A stretch of 64,000 nt of DNA. It comes from Lachnospiraceae bacterium. Its GTDB lineage: Bacteria > Bacillota > Clostridia > Lachnospirales > Lachnospiraceae. Position numbers and translations under genes: made by a program. The stretch lies in assembly GCA_024684085.1 (NCBI GenBank), contig JAIKXM010000016.1:124001-188000 (forward strand), written 5' to 3'. Under the pieces are notes generated by a model. That model had not been told where the DNA came from and did no database searches. It saw nothing but the letters and a program-made list of their open reading frames with translations. Below are positions 55,713 to 64,000 of this stretch, in pieces; position 1 is the stretch's first letter, and the number at the start of each line of letters is the position of its first letter.

Positions 55713-55998
55713 ATACCCTCCTCTATAGACATATATTTAATCTCATATAATATCGTCATATGTAATTTTATTAATGTCTTGCAAAAACGCCCGACACAAA
55801 AGTTTACTCTATCACGGCTCTGTTTTACTCCCGCAAGCCTACCTATGCATTATATCATCTATGCTGATACCGATTCAATATATAGACCTTTTTCTTAATA
55901 TATAGTTTATACTTTTTACCCACGCCGACTAAGAACCTGTCTTCATACACCTTAAGACTTCGTATCTCAGTTCCATTAGCGACGTGCACCGAAAGGCA

Positions 55999-56013
55999 AT
56001 TTCCTATTACACA
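55999..56013. repeat. GTAATAGGAA palindrome, half copy
   Basis: TTTCCTATTACACA directly follows the T run of the DUF3048 terminator, exactly as in the yajC copy. The other arm is absent; a different sequence (GGCAATTT, then CGGTGCAC on the minus strand) replaces it. Confidence 0.5.
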
Positions 56014-56044
56014 AAAAACGGTTCAGGATATTAACCCGAACCGT
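56013..56044 (-). terminator. Terminator of the DUF3048 gene
   Basis: On the minus strand ACGGTTC and GAACCGT pair around a 13-base loop and TTTTTT follows, 16 bases past the stop. Confidence 0.85.
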
Positions 56045-56060
56045 CATGATCGTCAACTTA

Positions 56061-57161
56061 TTATTCAATAACCATCTCATCCCAATGATCATCGGGAACG
56101 ATAGCTATATAAGTCTTACCTGCATTAAGTGTGATATCAACACCGTCTTCTGTATAGAAACGAGTAGGCTCTGTATCTGTTGTCTTGCTCCACTTGATCT
56201 TAATTGCCTTACCGTTGGTTATATAATATCCATCCCAGTCACTGCAGAGATAGTTATATACAAGATATCCATGGTCGTCAAGCTGTGCATAAGAACACTT
56301 CTGAAGGATAACATTCTTGAATGTAAGAGCCTCACCGGTCTTACCGTCTACATGTACATTACCATACTCTGAATATGTATAGAGACCTGTTGACTCATCA
56401 TAATCAAGTCTTGACTTGTTATGCTTAAAAGGTCCTGCAAGATCGATCTTGGTAGCTGACATTGTACTGTCAAGTGTCAGATCTCTTGAAGGTGAAGAGA
56501 ATGTGAAATGCTCACCGGAATAATACTGATCGTATTCTGTAGAATACTTGCTTCCCGAAAAAGCCTTATCCAGATCGCCTTCGCAAATATACTCTGTGAA
56601 CTCTCTTGCCTTACCGTTATTAACACGGCTGAATATACCTGAAAAATGCTGTGCATAGTCCTTAGCAAGATAAGCATCAATATAGAAAGGACCGCCGTCA
56701 TGGCAAAGAACCGCATTATACTCTGATGCCAAAGGAATATTGGTGGGACGTGTACTTCTTATAGAACCTAACTGCTCTATATTGCCCCAATCCTTATATA
56801 CGACCATAAAACGTGTTACTCTGTCATTGGCTGTAGAGTTCATCAACTCATATACGATGTCTGCTTCATTAACACCAAAATGAGGAAGTGCCTTGATCTC
56901 ATTATCGACCATTGCCGCAATAGGCTTCTGGTTCTTAATGCTCTCATCAATGGCAAGTCCTGAAAGCTCGCTCCAGTACATTCCTTCGGGAGCATCTTCC
57001 TTAACATATTCTTCAGACTCCGGATTGCTCTCGGCTTCATCTTCTGCGATAGTCTCAACAACCGGCATTACAAGTTCAACGTCATCTTCTTTCTCACCAC
57101 AGGCTGCAAATGTACAAGCCATAGCAGTAACAAAAATAATACTGAGTAATCTCTTTTTCAT
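56061..57161 (-). CDS. DUF3048 (YerB-like) lipoprotein
   Basis: A 366-residue surface lipoprotein with lipobox FAAC (Cys21), an acidic linker (about 25-65), then a DUF3048 N-terminal domain with the characteristic GSIRSTRP (about 138-145) and a C-terminal domain (about 250-360). Function is unknown; relatives occur across Firmicutes. The start MKKRLL has AAAGGG upstream. A single gene ended by its own terminator. Confidence 0.85.
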   Translation of the reverse strand: MKKRLLSIIFVTAMACTFAACGEKEDDVELVMPVVETIAEDEAESNPESEEYVKEDAPEGMYWSELSGLAIDESIKNQKPIAAMVDNEIKALPHFGVNEADIVYELMNSTANDRVTRFMVVYKDWGNIEQLGSIRSTRPTNIPLASEYNAVLCHDGGPFYIDAYLAKDYAQHFSGIFSRVNNGKAREFTEYICEGDLDKAFSGSKYSTEYDQYYSGEHFTFSSPSRDLTLDSTMSATKIDLAGPFKHNKSRLDYDESTGLYTYSEYGNVHVDGKTGEALTFKNVILQKCSYAQLDDHGYLVYNYLCSDWDGYYITNGKAIKIKWSKTTDTEPTRFYTEDGVDITLNAGKTYIAIVPDDHWDEMVIE

Positions 57162-57293
57162 TAATCTTTCCCTTTCATCCGACCGGTATCTCAATATCAA
57201 CAGATCGACACCCGCCTTTTCTCAATCCTCCATCACACATATAGCGTACAACGATAGAAAGTATATAATAATTACAATAAAATGTCAAAGTCG

Positions 57294-57350
57294 CCTCTCT
57301 TAGAAATCCCTCTCTTAGAAGTTAACAAGTTGCCTCTCTTAGAAGTTAAC
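57294..57350. repeat. Tandem duplications of the tyrS 3' end
   Basis: CCTCTCTTAGAA occurs three times (57294, 57309, 57333), and CCTCTCTTAGAAGTTAAC twice. On the minus strand each carries the TAA of tyrS with the preceding TTC codon, and two carry the last codons VNF. The stop codon is thus followed by two more in-frame TAA codons. Confidence 0.85.
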
Positions 57351-58559
57351 CCTCTTATAGCTCTTCTTACCTCTTCTGACAACAATTCCGTCGCCTGCAA
57401 GATCCTTGGGATCATAGAGTGTCTTAACATCAGTCACCTTAACATCATCTACGGTAACGCCACCCTGCTCAACAGCTCTTCTTGCGTCCGAACGAGAACC
57501 TGTAAGTCCTGATGCCACGAGGATACCGAGGATATCGATCTTACCGTCTCTTAAGTCTGCTTCGGTGATCGTCACTGTAGGCATATCAAGAGTTCCGCCG
57601 CCTGAGAAAAGAGCCTTGGCTGAATCTTCGGCACGCTTAGCTTCTTCCTCACCGTGTACCATCTTGGTAAGCTCATAAGCAAGAATCTCTTTAGCCTTAT
57701 TAAGATCGGCGCCTTCCCACTGATCCATCTTATCTATTTCTTCAAGAGGCAGGAATGTAAGCATTCTGATACATTTAAGGACATCCTTATCGCCTACATT
57801 TCTCCAGTACTGATAGAACTCGAAAGGACTTGTCTTTTTGGGATCGAGCCAAACGGCACCGTTGGCTGTCTTACCCATCTTCTTACCTTCTGAATTAAGA
57901 AGAAGTGTGATTGTCATTGCATATGCATCATCGCCTGTCTTCTTACGGATAAGTTCGGTTCCGCCGAGCATATTGCTCCACTGATCGTCACCGCCGAACT
58001 GCATATTACATCCGTAATTCTTATGAAGATAATAGAAGTCATATGACTGCATTATCATGTAATTGAACTCAAGGAAGCTTAATCCCTTCTCCATACGCTG
58101 CTTATAGCACTCAGCCCTCAACATATTATTAACTGAGAAATGAGGACCGATCTCACGAAGGATCTCAATATAATTGAGATCAAGCAGCCAGTCTGCATTA
58201 TTGACCATGATAGCCTTATCTTCGCCGAACTCTATGAACTTCTCCATTTGTTCCTTGAAGCAGTCGCAATTATGCTGAATAGTCTCGGGCGTCATCATCT
58301 GACGAAGATCGCTTCTTCCTGTAGGATCTCCGATATATCCTGTACCGCCTCCGATAAGAACAACAGGCTTATTACCTGCCATCTGAAGTCTCTTCATAAG
58401 GCACAATGCCATAAAGTGACCGACATGGAGAGAGTCAGCAGTAGGATCAAAACCAATATAGAATCTTGCTCCTCCGTTATTAATAAGCTCTCTTATCTCT
58501 TTCTCATCAGTAACCTGAGCAATAAGTCCTCTGGCTACAAGTTCTTCATAAATTCCCAT
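57339..58559 (-). CDS. tyrS: Tyrosyl-tRNA synthetase
   Basis: Class I synthetase of 406 residues that charges tRNA-Tyr. The HIGH-type motif is DSLHVGH (about 42-48), KMSKS-type KKMGKT (about 228-233), with a C-terminal S4 RNA-binding domain (about 340-400). The second of two adjacent ATGs is preferred for spacing to GGAG. It closes the unit that starts with prs, 20 bases after gpsA, so there is no space for a T-box. Its 3' end is duplicated. Confidence 0.95.
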   Translation of the reverse strand: MGIYEELVARGLIAQVTDEKEIRELINNGGARFYIGFDPTADSLHVGHFMALCLMKRLQMAGNKPVVLIGGGTGYIGDPTGRSDLRQMMTPETIQHNCDCFKEQMEKFIEFGEDKAIMVNNADWLLDLNYIEILREIGPHFSVNNMLRAECYKQRMEKGLSFLEFNYMIMQSYDFYYLHKNYGCNMQFGGDDQWSNMLGGTELIRKKTGDDAYAMTITLLLNSEGKKMGKTANGAVWLDPKKTSPFEFYQYWRNVGDKDVLKCIRMLTFLPLEEIDKMDQWEGADLNKAKEILAYELTKMVHGEEEAKRAEDSAKALFSGGGTLDMPTVTITEADLRDGKIDILGILVASGLTGSRSDARRAVEQGGVTVDDVKVTDVKTLYDPKDLAGDGIVVRRGKKSYKRVNF

Positions 58560-58582
58560 CATATTACTCCATTCATTGATTG

Positions 58583-59575
58583 TTAATGTTCACGCTTCTT
58601 GTCACGTCCCATAAGATCCTTCATCGCTTCTGCGGCAGGCTTGCCCTCGAATAATACCTTATTGACCTGTTCGATTATGGGAACGTCCACACCGTACTTA
58701 ACGGAGAGACCCATTGCCGCCTTGGCACTGTATACACCCTCAACGACCATCTTAACTTCACTCATGGCCTCATCATATGTCTTGCCCTGACCGATAAGGA
58801 TCCCGGCTCTTCTGTTACGAGAATGCATGCTCGCACAGGTAACGATAAGATCACCTATACCCGAAAGGCCACAGAATGTCTCGAACTGTCCGCCCATCTT
58901 CACACCAAGTCTTGCGATCTCAGTGATACCTCTTGTAATAAGGGCAGCCTTGGTATTGTCTCCGTATCCGAGGCCGTCTGCTATTCCGGCAGCCAGTGCA
59001 ACTACATTCTTAAGTGCCGCACCAAGCTCAATACCGAGTACATCAGTGCTTGTATATACTCTGAACACATCCGACATAAAGATATTCTGCAGATACTCTG
59101 CGATATCAAGATCATCCGATCCTACAACGATCGTTGTAGGTATGCCTCTTCCGACTTCTTCGGCATGTGAAGGTCCGGAAAGAACCGCAACCTTAGCCTG
59201 AGGTATCTCTTCTTCGATTATTGCAGAAAGGGTCATAAGTGTAGTCTCTTCTATACCCTTGGCTACATTAACGATGATCTGTCCATCCGCTATATACTCT
59301 CTCATGTTATGAGATGTGCTTCTTGTAAAAGGAGAAGGCACTGCAAGTACGATAACATCCTTATCTGTACACGCCTCTTTAAGATCCGTTGTATAGACGA
59401 TGCTGTCATTAAGCTTCACTCCGGGAAGCTTGTCAACATGTTCATGTTTCTCCTTGAGCATCTTGATCTCATCTTCGATGATAGACCATACCGTTACAAC
59501 ATGCCCGTTTGTAGATAACAGTTGTGCAAGAGCCATTCCCCAGCTTCCTGCGCCGATAACACCGATATTCTTCAT
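58583..59575 (-). CDS. gpsA: NAD(P)-dependent glycerol-3-phosphate dehydrogenase
   Basis: Makes sn-glycerol 3-phosphate for phospholipids. The 330-residue protein has GAGSWGMALA (8-17), the LSGPSHAEEV block (about 138-147) and the catalytic Lys in AALKNVVALAAG (about 185-196). GGGG precedes the ATG. It follows plsY by 2 bases; its product is the PlsY substrate. Confidence 0.95.
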   Translation of the reverse strand: MKNIGVIGAGSWGMALAQLLSTNGHVVTVWSIIEDEIKMLKEKHEHVDKLPGVKLNDSIVYTTDLKEACTDKDVIVLAVPSPFTRSTSHNMREYIADGQIIVNVAKGIEETTLMTLSAIIEEEIPQAKVAVLSGPSHAEEVGRGIPTTIVVGSDDLDIAEYLQNIFMSDVFRVYTSTDVLGIELGAALKNVVALAAGIADGLGYGDNTKAALITRGITEIARLGVKMGGQFETFCGLSGIGDLIVTCASMHSRNRRAGILIGQGKTYDEAMSEVKMVVEGVYSAKAAMGLSVKYGVDVPIIEQVNKVLFEGKPAAEAMKDLMGRDKKREH

Positions 59576-59577
59576 AT

Positions 59578-60261
59578 TCAGTCCCCCTGTCTCTGGTTTT
59601 CTATATGTTCAGATCTGTGAGTAAGATAAGTCTTCCTCTCAGTACCTTTTAACAAATTAACTATATTGGTTCTGTGACGCCAGTATGCCAATACGAGTAA
59701 AAGAGCGGCAACTACATACATCTCGATCAGCAGTCCCTGTCCCATTCCGCATTTTGTCGTAAAGTATCCGCTCTGCCCCATAACGATCAACTGGATAACG
59801 AATACCAGATAAGTAACGAGCGATCCGAGCGAAACATACTTGGTAAGCAGGAAGGGAACGAAGAATGCCACAAGACCCACAAGGAAGCACCACGGATCAA
59901 TGAATATTATCAACCCGGCCGTTACGGCGATACCCTTGCCGCCTTTGAAATTCATATAAAACGGAAAATCATGTCCCAAAGTAACACCTGCGGCCGTATA
60001 TAAGATCAGCAGGTATCTCATATCGGGATATGACGAGGCAAACAGATATTTAGTGAGGAGGCAGGCTGCAACAGTCTTAAGCACATCCCCAAGAAGTACG
60101 ATCACACCGGCCTTCACGCCCATAACTCTGAGAGTATTGGTCGTTCCGGCATTACCGCTTCCCATATTACGTATATCAATATTATGCATCTTGCCTAAGA
60201 GGTAAGATGTCTGAAACAGTCCGAAGATATATCCGACTGCTACACATAATAACCTGATCAC
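59578..60261 (-). CDS. plsY: Acyl-phosphate:glycerol-3-phosphate acyltransferase
   Basis: Integral membrane enzyme for the first acylation in phospholipid synthesis. The 227-residue protein has five or so membrane segments and the loops NIDIRNMGSGNAGTTNTLR (about 27-45), GHDFPFYMNFKGGKGIAVT (about 94-112). The start is set at GTG with GGAGG eight bases upstream; the longer TTG frame includes the ribosome site. It lies between der and gpsA, the usual order in clostridia. Confidence 0.92.
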   Translation of the reverse strand: MIRLLCVAVGYIFGLFQTSYLLGKMHNIDIRNMGSGNAGTTNTLRVMGVKAGVIVLLGDVLKTVAACLLTKYLFASSYPDMRYLLILYTAAGVTLGHDFPFYMNFKGGKGIAVTAGLIIFIDPWCFLVGLVAFFVPFLLTKYVSLGSLVTYLVFVIQLIVMGQSGYFTTKCGMGQGLLIEMYVVAALLLVLAYWRHRTNIVNLLKGTERKTYLTHRSEHIENQRQGD

Positions 60262-60278
60262 ATTAATGACCTCCAATT

Positions 60279-61619
60279 TCAAGCTTTATCTTCCCCACGC
60301 TCTCTTATTATGAACTTAAGAGGCGTCCCCCTGAATCCAAAGGTATCCCTTATCTGATTCTCAATATATCGTGTATATGAGAAGTGCATCAGCTCCTTAT
60401 CGTTAACAAAGATAACGAATGTCGGAGGCTTCACTGCCGCCTGAGTGATATAATAGAGCTTCAATCTCTTACCCTTGTCTGACGGAGGCTGCTGCATCGC
60501 GGTAGCCTGCATCATTATCTCATTGAGAACTCCCGTCTGAACTCTCAGACAACAATTCTCTCTTACCGCATCGATCATTTCAAAGAGCTTACCTGTTCTC
60601 TGACCTGTCTTGGCTGAGATGAACATTATCTCCGCATATGGCATGAATGAGAGGACAGACCTTACCTTCTCGGTAAATTTATTGACAGTCTTGTCATCTT
60701 TTTCAATAAGATCCCATTTATTGACGGCGATTATGAAGCCCTTTCCCCTCTCATGGGCTATTCCGGCTATCTTGGCATCCTGTTCGGTCACGCCTTCATC
60801 GGCATCTATCAAAAGAACCACCACATCAGCCCTCTCCACGGCACTGACTGTTCTGATGATCATATATTTCTCAAGTTCTTCCTTGATCTTGTTCTTCCTT
60901 CGAAGTCCGGCCGTATCGATGAATACATACTCTTTATTGTTATATCTGATAGGCGTATCAACGGCATCCCTGGTTGTTCCCGCAATATCCGATACGATCA
61001 GACGGTTCTCACCGATGAGACGATTGATGAGTGATGACTTGCCCACATTGGGCTTACCGATTATCGCTACTCTCGGCCTGTCATCCTCTTCCTCTTCACC
61101 CGTATCCTCGGGAAAATATTCCATAACCTTATCCAGCATATCACCGATACCAAGACGGTTGGCTGATGAGATCGGAACCGGATCGCCGATACCGAGATTA
61201 TAGAACTCATACACATCCACCATGTATTTGTCGAAATCGTCTACTTTATTAACAATAAGGACCACCGGCTTACCTGCCTTACGCAGCATATCGGCCACCT
61301 TCATGTCCGAATCCACCAGTCCCTGCTTCACATCCACCATGAAGAGGATAACATCAGCGGTATCAATGGCGATCTGCGCCTGTTCCCTCATCTGGGAGAT
61401 GATTATATCCTTACTGTCCGGTTCGATACCACCGGTATCTATCAATGTAAAGTTCCTGTTCAGCCAGCTTACATCCGCATAGATACGATCCCTTGTAACG
61501 CCGGGAGTATCCTTAACGATAGCGATCTTATCTCCTGCGAGAGCATTAAAGAGTGTACTCTTACCTACATTAGGTCGACCTACAACTGCAACGATCGGCT
61601 TATTTCTCTTTTTTGCCAT
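60279..61619 (-). CDS. der: Ribosome-associated GTPase Der (EngA)
   Basis: Double-GTPase needed for 50S ribosome assembly. The 446-residue protein has G1 motifs GRPNVGKST (about 14-22) and GKPNVGKSS (about 188-196), both DTPG-like switch regions ([16 protein letters not shown]), NKVD and NKWD, then a C-terminal KH-like domain. The start MAKKRNK has GGAG upstream. It overlaps the radical-SAM gene end by 20 bases. Confidence 0.95.
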   Translation of the reverse strand: MAKKRNKPIVAVVGRPNVGKSTLFNALAGDKIAIVKDTPGVTRDRIYADVSWLNRNFTLIDTGGIEPDSKDIIISQMREQAQIAIDTADVILFMVDVKQGLVDSDMKVADMLRKAGKPVVLIVNKVDDFDKYMVDVYEFYNLGIGDPVPISSANRLGIGDMLDKVMEYFPEDTGEEEEDDRPRVAIIGKPNVGKSSLINRLIGENRLIVSDIAGTTRDAVDTPIRYNNKEYVFIDTAGLRRKNKIKEELEKYMIIRTVSAVERADVVVLLIDADEGVTEQDAKIAGIAHERGKGFIIAVNKWDLIEKDDKTVNKFTEKVRSVLSFMPYAEIMFISAKTGQRTGKLFEMIDAVRENCCLRVQTGVLNEIMMQATAMQQPPSDKGKRLKLYYITQAAVKPPTFVIFVNDKELMHFSYTRYIENQIRDTFGFRGTPLKFIIRERGEDKA

Positions 61620-62994
61620 TATAATCTCCAATTCCTAAATAACACATCACATTATCGTATCCGCTTGATTTTACAATATCGATACGTGAATGTAAAGTAT
61701 TACGCATCTCAGTGAGCGTTATATCATCAAGGAAGACCTCGGTCCCCGCTCTGAGTACATTCTCAGGCATTATGATCCTGTCAACGCCTTCCATATGAGG
61801 AAGACACTGTGCAATGATGTCCTGTCCCGTGAGCAATCCCGTAACGGTTATCGTCTCTCCGAAGAAATCATTGCGTATAGGCAGAACCTCTATCTCCTTC
61901 TGTGGAAAAACATCCTGCACTGAGTCTGCCATCTGCCGGATATATCCCGACACCAGACGACCTGTCACCACGAGGATCTTCTCCTTGCGTATCCTCTTGT
62001 ATTCAATACCCGTTATCAGCTTACGGATACCCTTTGAATGTTCCAGACGATCACGTACATCCCGAAGACTATCCTCAAATTCATTGAGAAGAGATCTTAT
62101 CATACCGACACCATTCTCTATCTGAAGATATCCGTCATATCTCTCTTCCTCCGGCAGATCAAGTCCGGCCGTGATATACCATTCATCGGAAGCATGTATA
62201 AAATGCAATCCGTACTCTTCATAGGCCTTCTTCTGCCACTTCTCGATAAGAGATATAACCTTAATGGCATCATCTTTATCAAATAATTCAAGCTTTGGTA
62301 AGCCTTCTCTGAATTTCGTGATACCCACCGGAACAACCGATACGGATCGGATGACCGGAAGATATTCATACAGACGGCTTATTGAATACTCAAGCTCATC
62401 ACCGTCATTATATCCCTTACACAATACGATCTGACCGTTCATTTCGATACCGGCCTCATACAGACGATCCACTTTCTTAAGCGCTTCACCCGCAAATCGG
62501 TTGTTAAGCATCTTACATCTGAGCTCGGGATTCATTGTCTGGAAAGACACATTGATAGGGCTTAATCTGTACTTGATTATCCTATCTATATCGTGCTCCG
62601 ACATATTGGTAAGCGTTATATAATTACCCTGAAGAAATGACAGTCTGGCATCATCATCCTTGAAGTAAAGTGTATCTCTCATGCCCTTAGGCATCTGATC
62701 TATGAAGCAGAATATACACTTATTGGAGCAGTGCCTGTAATCATCCATAAGGCCGTCAGCAAAGCGTATACCGATGTCTTCATCTTCATCCTTACTCACT
62801 TCGTATTCTTCAAAGCTTCCGTCAGTATGCCTTATCTTAAGTGTCAGAACTTCATTCTCACAATGATACTGATAATCAAAAATATCTTCTATCTCGGAAC
62901 CGTTAATACTGACAAGCTCGTCACCTGCATGGATATTCAATCCCGATGCTATGGAATTGTCGACTATACTCTCAATAATATGGCCGCTCTTCAT
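61600..62994 (-). CDS. DUF512 protein with PDZ-like and radical-SAM-type domains
   Basis: A 464-residue protein with an N-terminal PDZ-like domain (about 3-65, [15 protein letters not shown]), then [15 protein letters not shown] (about 88-102), the CxxxCxxC that binds the Fe-S cluster of radical SAM enzymes, a TIM-barrel core and a C-terminal DUF512 domain. Function is unknown; in Firmicutes this gene is a constant neighbour of der. GAGG lies 6 bases before the ATG. It starts 7 bases after the prs stop. Confidence 0.85.
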   Translation of the reverse strand: MKSGHIIESIVDNSIASGLNIHAGDELVSINGSEIEDIFDYQYHCENEVLTLKIRHTDGSFEEYEVSKDEDEDIGIRFADGLMDDYRHCSNKCIFCFIDQMPKGMRDTLYFKDDDARLSFLQGNYITLTNMSEHDIDRIIKYRLSPINVSFQTMNPELRCKMLNNRFAGEALKKVDRLYEAGIEMNGQIVLCKGYNDGDELEYSISRLYEYLPVIRSVSVVPVGITKFREGLPKLELFDKDDAIKVISLIEKWQKKAYEEYGLHFIHASDEWYITAGLDLPEEERYDGYLQIENGVGMIRSLLNEFEDSLRDVRDRLEHSKGIRKLITGIEYKRIRKEKILVVTGRLVSGYIRQMADSVQDVFPQKEIEVLPIRNDFFGETITVTGLLTGQDIIAQCLPHMEGVDRIIMPENVLRAGTEVFLDDITLTEMRNTLHSRIDIVKSSGYDNVMCYLGIGDYNGKKEK

Positions 62995-63001
62995 CTGTTC
63001 C

Positions 63002-64000
63002 TCAGGCGTGCTCCTCAAGCTCCATAAATTCTCTGTTATTATATCTTGCTATGGCTTCATGAATATCTTCAACAGTCTCATTAACATTGGACATTGAGAC
63101 ATCATGATTCATCATATTGATGATATCAGCGAGCAGACTGCTCATATCCGCTTCTATGAAATAAGGTCTTTCCTTTAGATCCGGCGGAAGGAAATTCAGG
63201 TTGGTGGTCACAAGCTTCTCGAAATAGCATCTCTCAAATGCCTTATCAAATGCCGCAAGACCATTGGTAAAGAGACCGAATGTACAGCAGATATATACTC
63301 TCTTGGCATTCATATCCTTAAGTTTCTTGGCTGTATCGAGCATCGATTCACCGGAAGATATCATGTCATCTATTATGATAACATCCTTACCGTCCAGATT
63401 ATCACCCAGAAACTCATGAGCAACGATAGGATTCTTACCGTTAACCACCTGAGTATAATCTCTCCTCTTATAGAACATACCCGTGTTGACGCCCAATACA
63501 TTGGCAAAATAGATCGCCCTGTTAAGTGCTCCCTCGTCAGGTGATATGACCACCAGATGATCCTTATCGATTATAAGATCTTTCTCCGAAGCGAGTATCG
63601 CATTAACGAACTGATCGGGAAGCATATAATTGTCAAATCCGTACAGAGGAATGGCATTAGCCACTCTGGGATCGTGTGCATCAAAGGTGATAAAATTATC
63701 TATTCCCATATTATATAATTCTTCCAGCATAAAGGCACAGTCAAGAGACTCTCTCTTGGAACGCTTATGCTGTCTGCCCTCATAGAGAAAAGGCATGATA
63801 ACATTGATTCGTCTTGCTATACCGGAAGCTGCGGAGATCACTCTCTTTAAGTCCTGATAATGATCATCGGGGCTCATATGATTGACTATTCCGTTCATCC
63901 TGTAAGTGATACTGTAATTGCATACATCAAGCAGAATGAAGATATCCTTACCTCTTATACTCTCTTCGAAGACACCCTTGCCTTCTCCGGAACCGAATCT
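63002..64000 (-). CDS. prs: Ribose-phosphate pyrophosphokinase (5' end outside window)
   Basis: Makes PRPP for nucleotides, histidine and tryptophan. The frame is open to the right edge: 34 further codons precede the internal Met at 63898, and they continue the Prs sequence (FGSGEGKGVFEESIRG), so the true start lies beyond 64000. Motifs: RINVIMPFLYEGRQHKR (ATP loop region), ITFDAHDP, and the PRPP-binding DVIIIDDMISSGESML. The C-terminal extension marks the longer clostridial form. It heads the visible unit prs to tyrS. Confidence 0.92.
   Translation of the reverse strand, partial: RFGSGEGKGVFEESIRGKDIFILLDVCNYSITYRMNGIVNHMSPDDHYQDLKRVISAASGIARRINVIMPFLYEGRQHKRSKRESLDCAFMLEELYNMGIDNFITFDAHDPRVANAIPLYGFDNYMLPDQFVNAILASEKDLIIDKDHLVVISPDEGALNRAIYFANVLGVNTGMFYKRRDYTQVVNGKNPIVAHEFLGDNLDGKDVIIIDDMISSGESMLDTAKKLKDMNAKRVYICCTFGLFTNGLAAFDKAFERCYFEKLVTTNLNFLPPDLKERPYFIEADMSSLLADIINMMNHDVSMSNVNETVEDIHEAIARYNNREFMELEEHA

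Larger units (their letters stand above)
55713..56060. other. Intergenic region between PNP and the DUF3048 gene
   Basis: 348 bases with no gene. It holds the upstream region of PNP (a weak TTGCAA, 18 bp, TATGAC pair on the minus strand) and, at the right, the terminator and half-palindrome of the DUF3048 gene. The middle is AT-rich with repeated TATATAG, and I see nothing else definite. Confidence 0.4.

Overview
The window reads as chromosomal DNA of an anaerobic, moderately low-GC Firmicute, most likely a Lachnospiraceae (Butyrivibrio-like) clostridium. Grounds: strong AGGAGG ribosome sites, sigma-A type promoters, an oxygen-sensitive class III ribonucleotide reductase (nrdDG), an [FeFe] hydrogenase, the GGGtGRT/NifU-like gene pair typical of clostridia, and almost all genes on the minus strand in short operons. 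No rRNA, prophage, CRISPR array or transposase gene is visible; the only tRNA found is tRNA-Thr(CGT).

Layout, left to right (genes on minus unless noted). 1-4.4 kb: a plus-strand lipoprotein, a fused CoaE-DapB reading frame, the GGGtGRT protein and its NifU-like partner. 4.4-10.1 kb: a GGDEF signalling protein, a left-handed beta-helix protein, topB and a DUF234-type AAA ATPase. 10.3-14.3 kb: argH-asd, trpS and tRNA-Thr. 14.7-18.1 kb: a branching-enzyme homologue that lacks its active site, and a DUF1015 protein. 18.5-27.3 kb: a small plus-strand gene, serC-serA, an L,D-transpeptidase and leuB-ilvD-ilvB. 27.8-35.3 kb: a lactonase-like propeller and two membrane proteins, then a VanY peptidase, tgt, larB, larC and yajC. 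35.6-39.4 kb: potABC on plus with potD convergent. 39.6-47.2 kb: a second active-site-less GH13 protein, a DUF1292 protein (plus), a UvrD-like helicase, the hydrogenase and gltX. 47.2-51.3 kb: nrdDG behind a promoter with tandem NrdR boxes, a WYL regulator and a 50-residue membrane protein. 51.4-57.2 kb: rnhA, a membrane MutS homologue, mtaD, purine nucleoside phosphorylase and a DUF3048 lipoprotein. 57.3-64 kb: prs (cut by the window end), a DUF512 radical-SAM protein, der, plsY, gpsA and tyrS.

Metabolically the window covers lysine/aspartate-family (asd, dapB), arginine (argH), serine (serCA) and branched-chain (leuB, ilvD, ilvB) synthesis, purine salvage (mtaD with PNP), phospholipid entry (gpsA, plsY), PRPP supply and anaerobic dNTP supply.

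The most unusual content is between genes. Three 185-bp non-coding elements with identical 13-bp terminal inverted repeats each sit between perfect 8-bp direct repeats (TTTACATT, GATCAAAA, CAATTATG): a recently mobile MITE family with no transposase in view. A second structured repeat of about 90 bp occurs twice, and a small GTAATAGGAA palindrome follows three gene ends. Three genes (dapB, rnhA, tyrS) carry short tandem duplications at or across their stop codons. Two GH13 proteins have both lost the catalytic Arg/Asp pair. The potD leader can pair with its own Shine-Dalgarno sequence.
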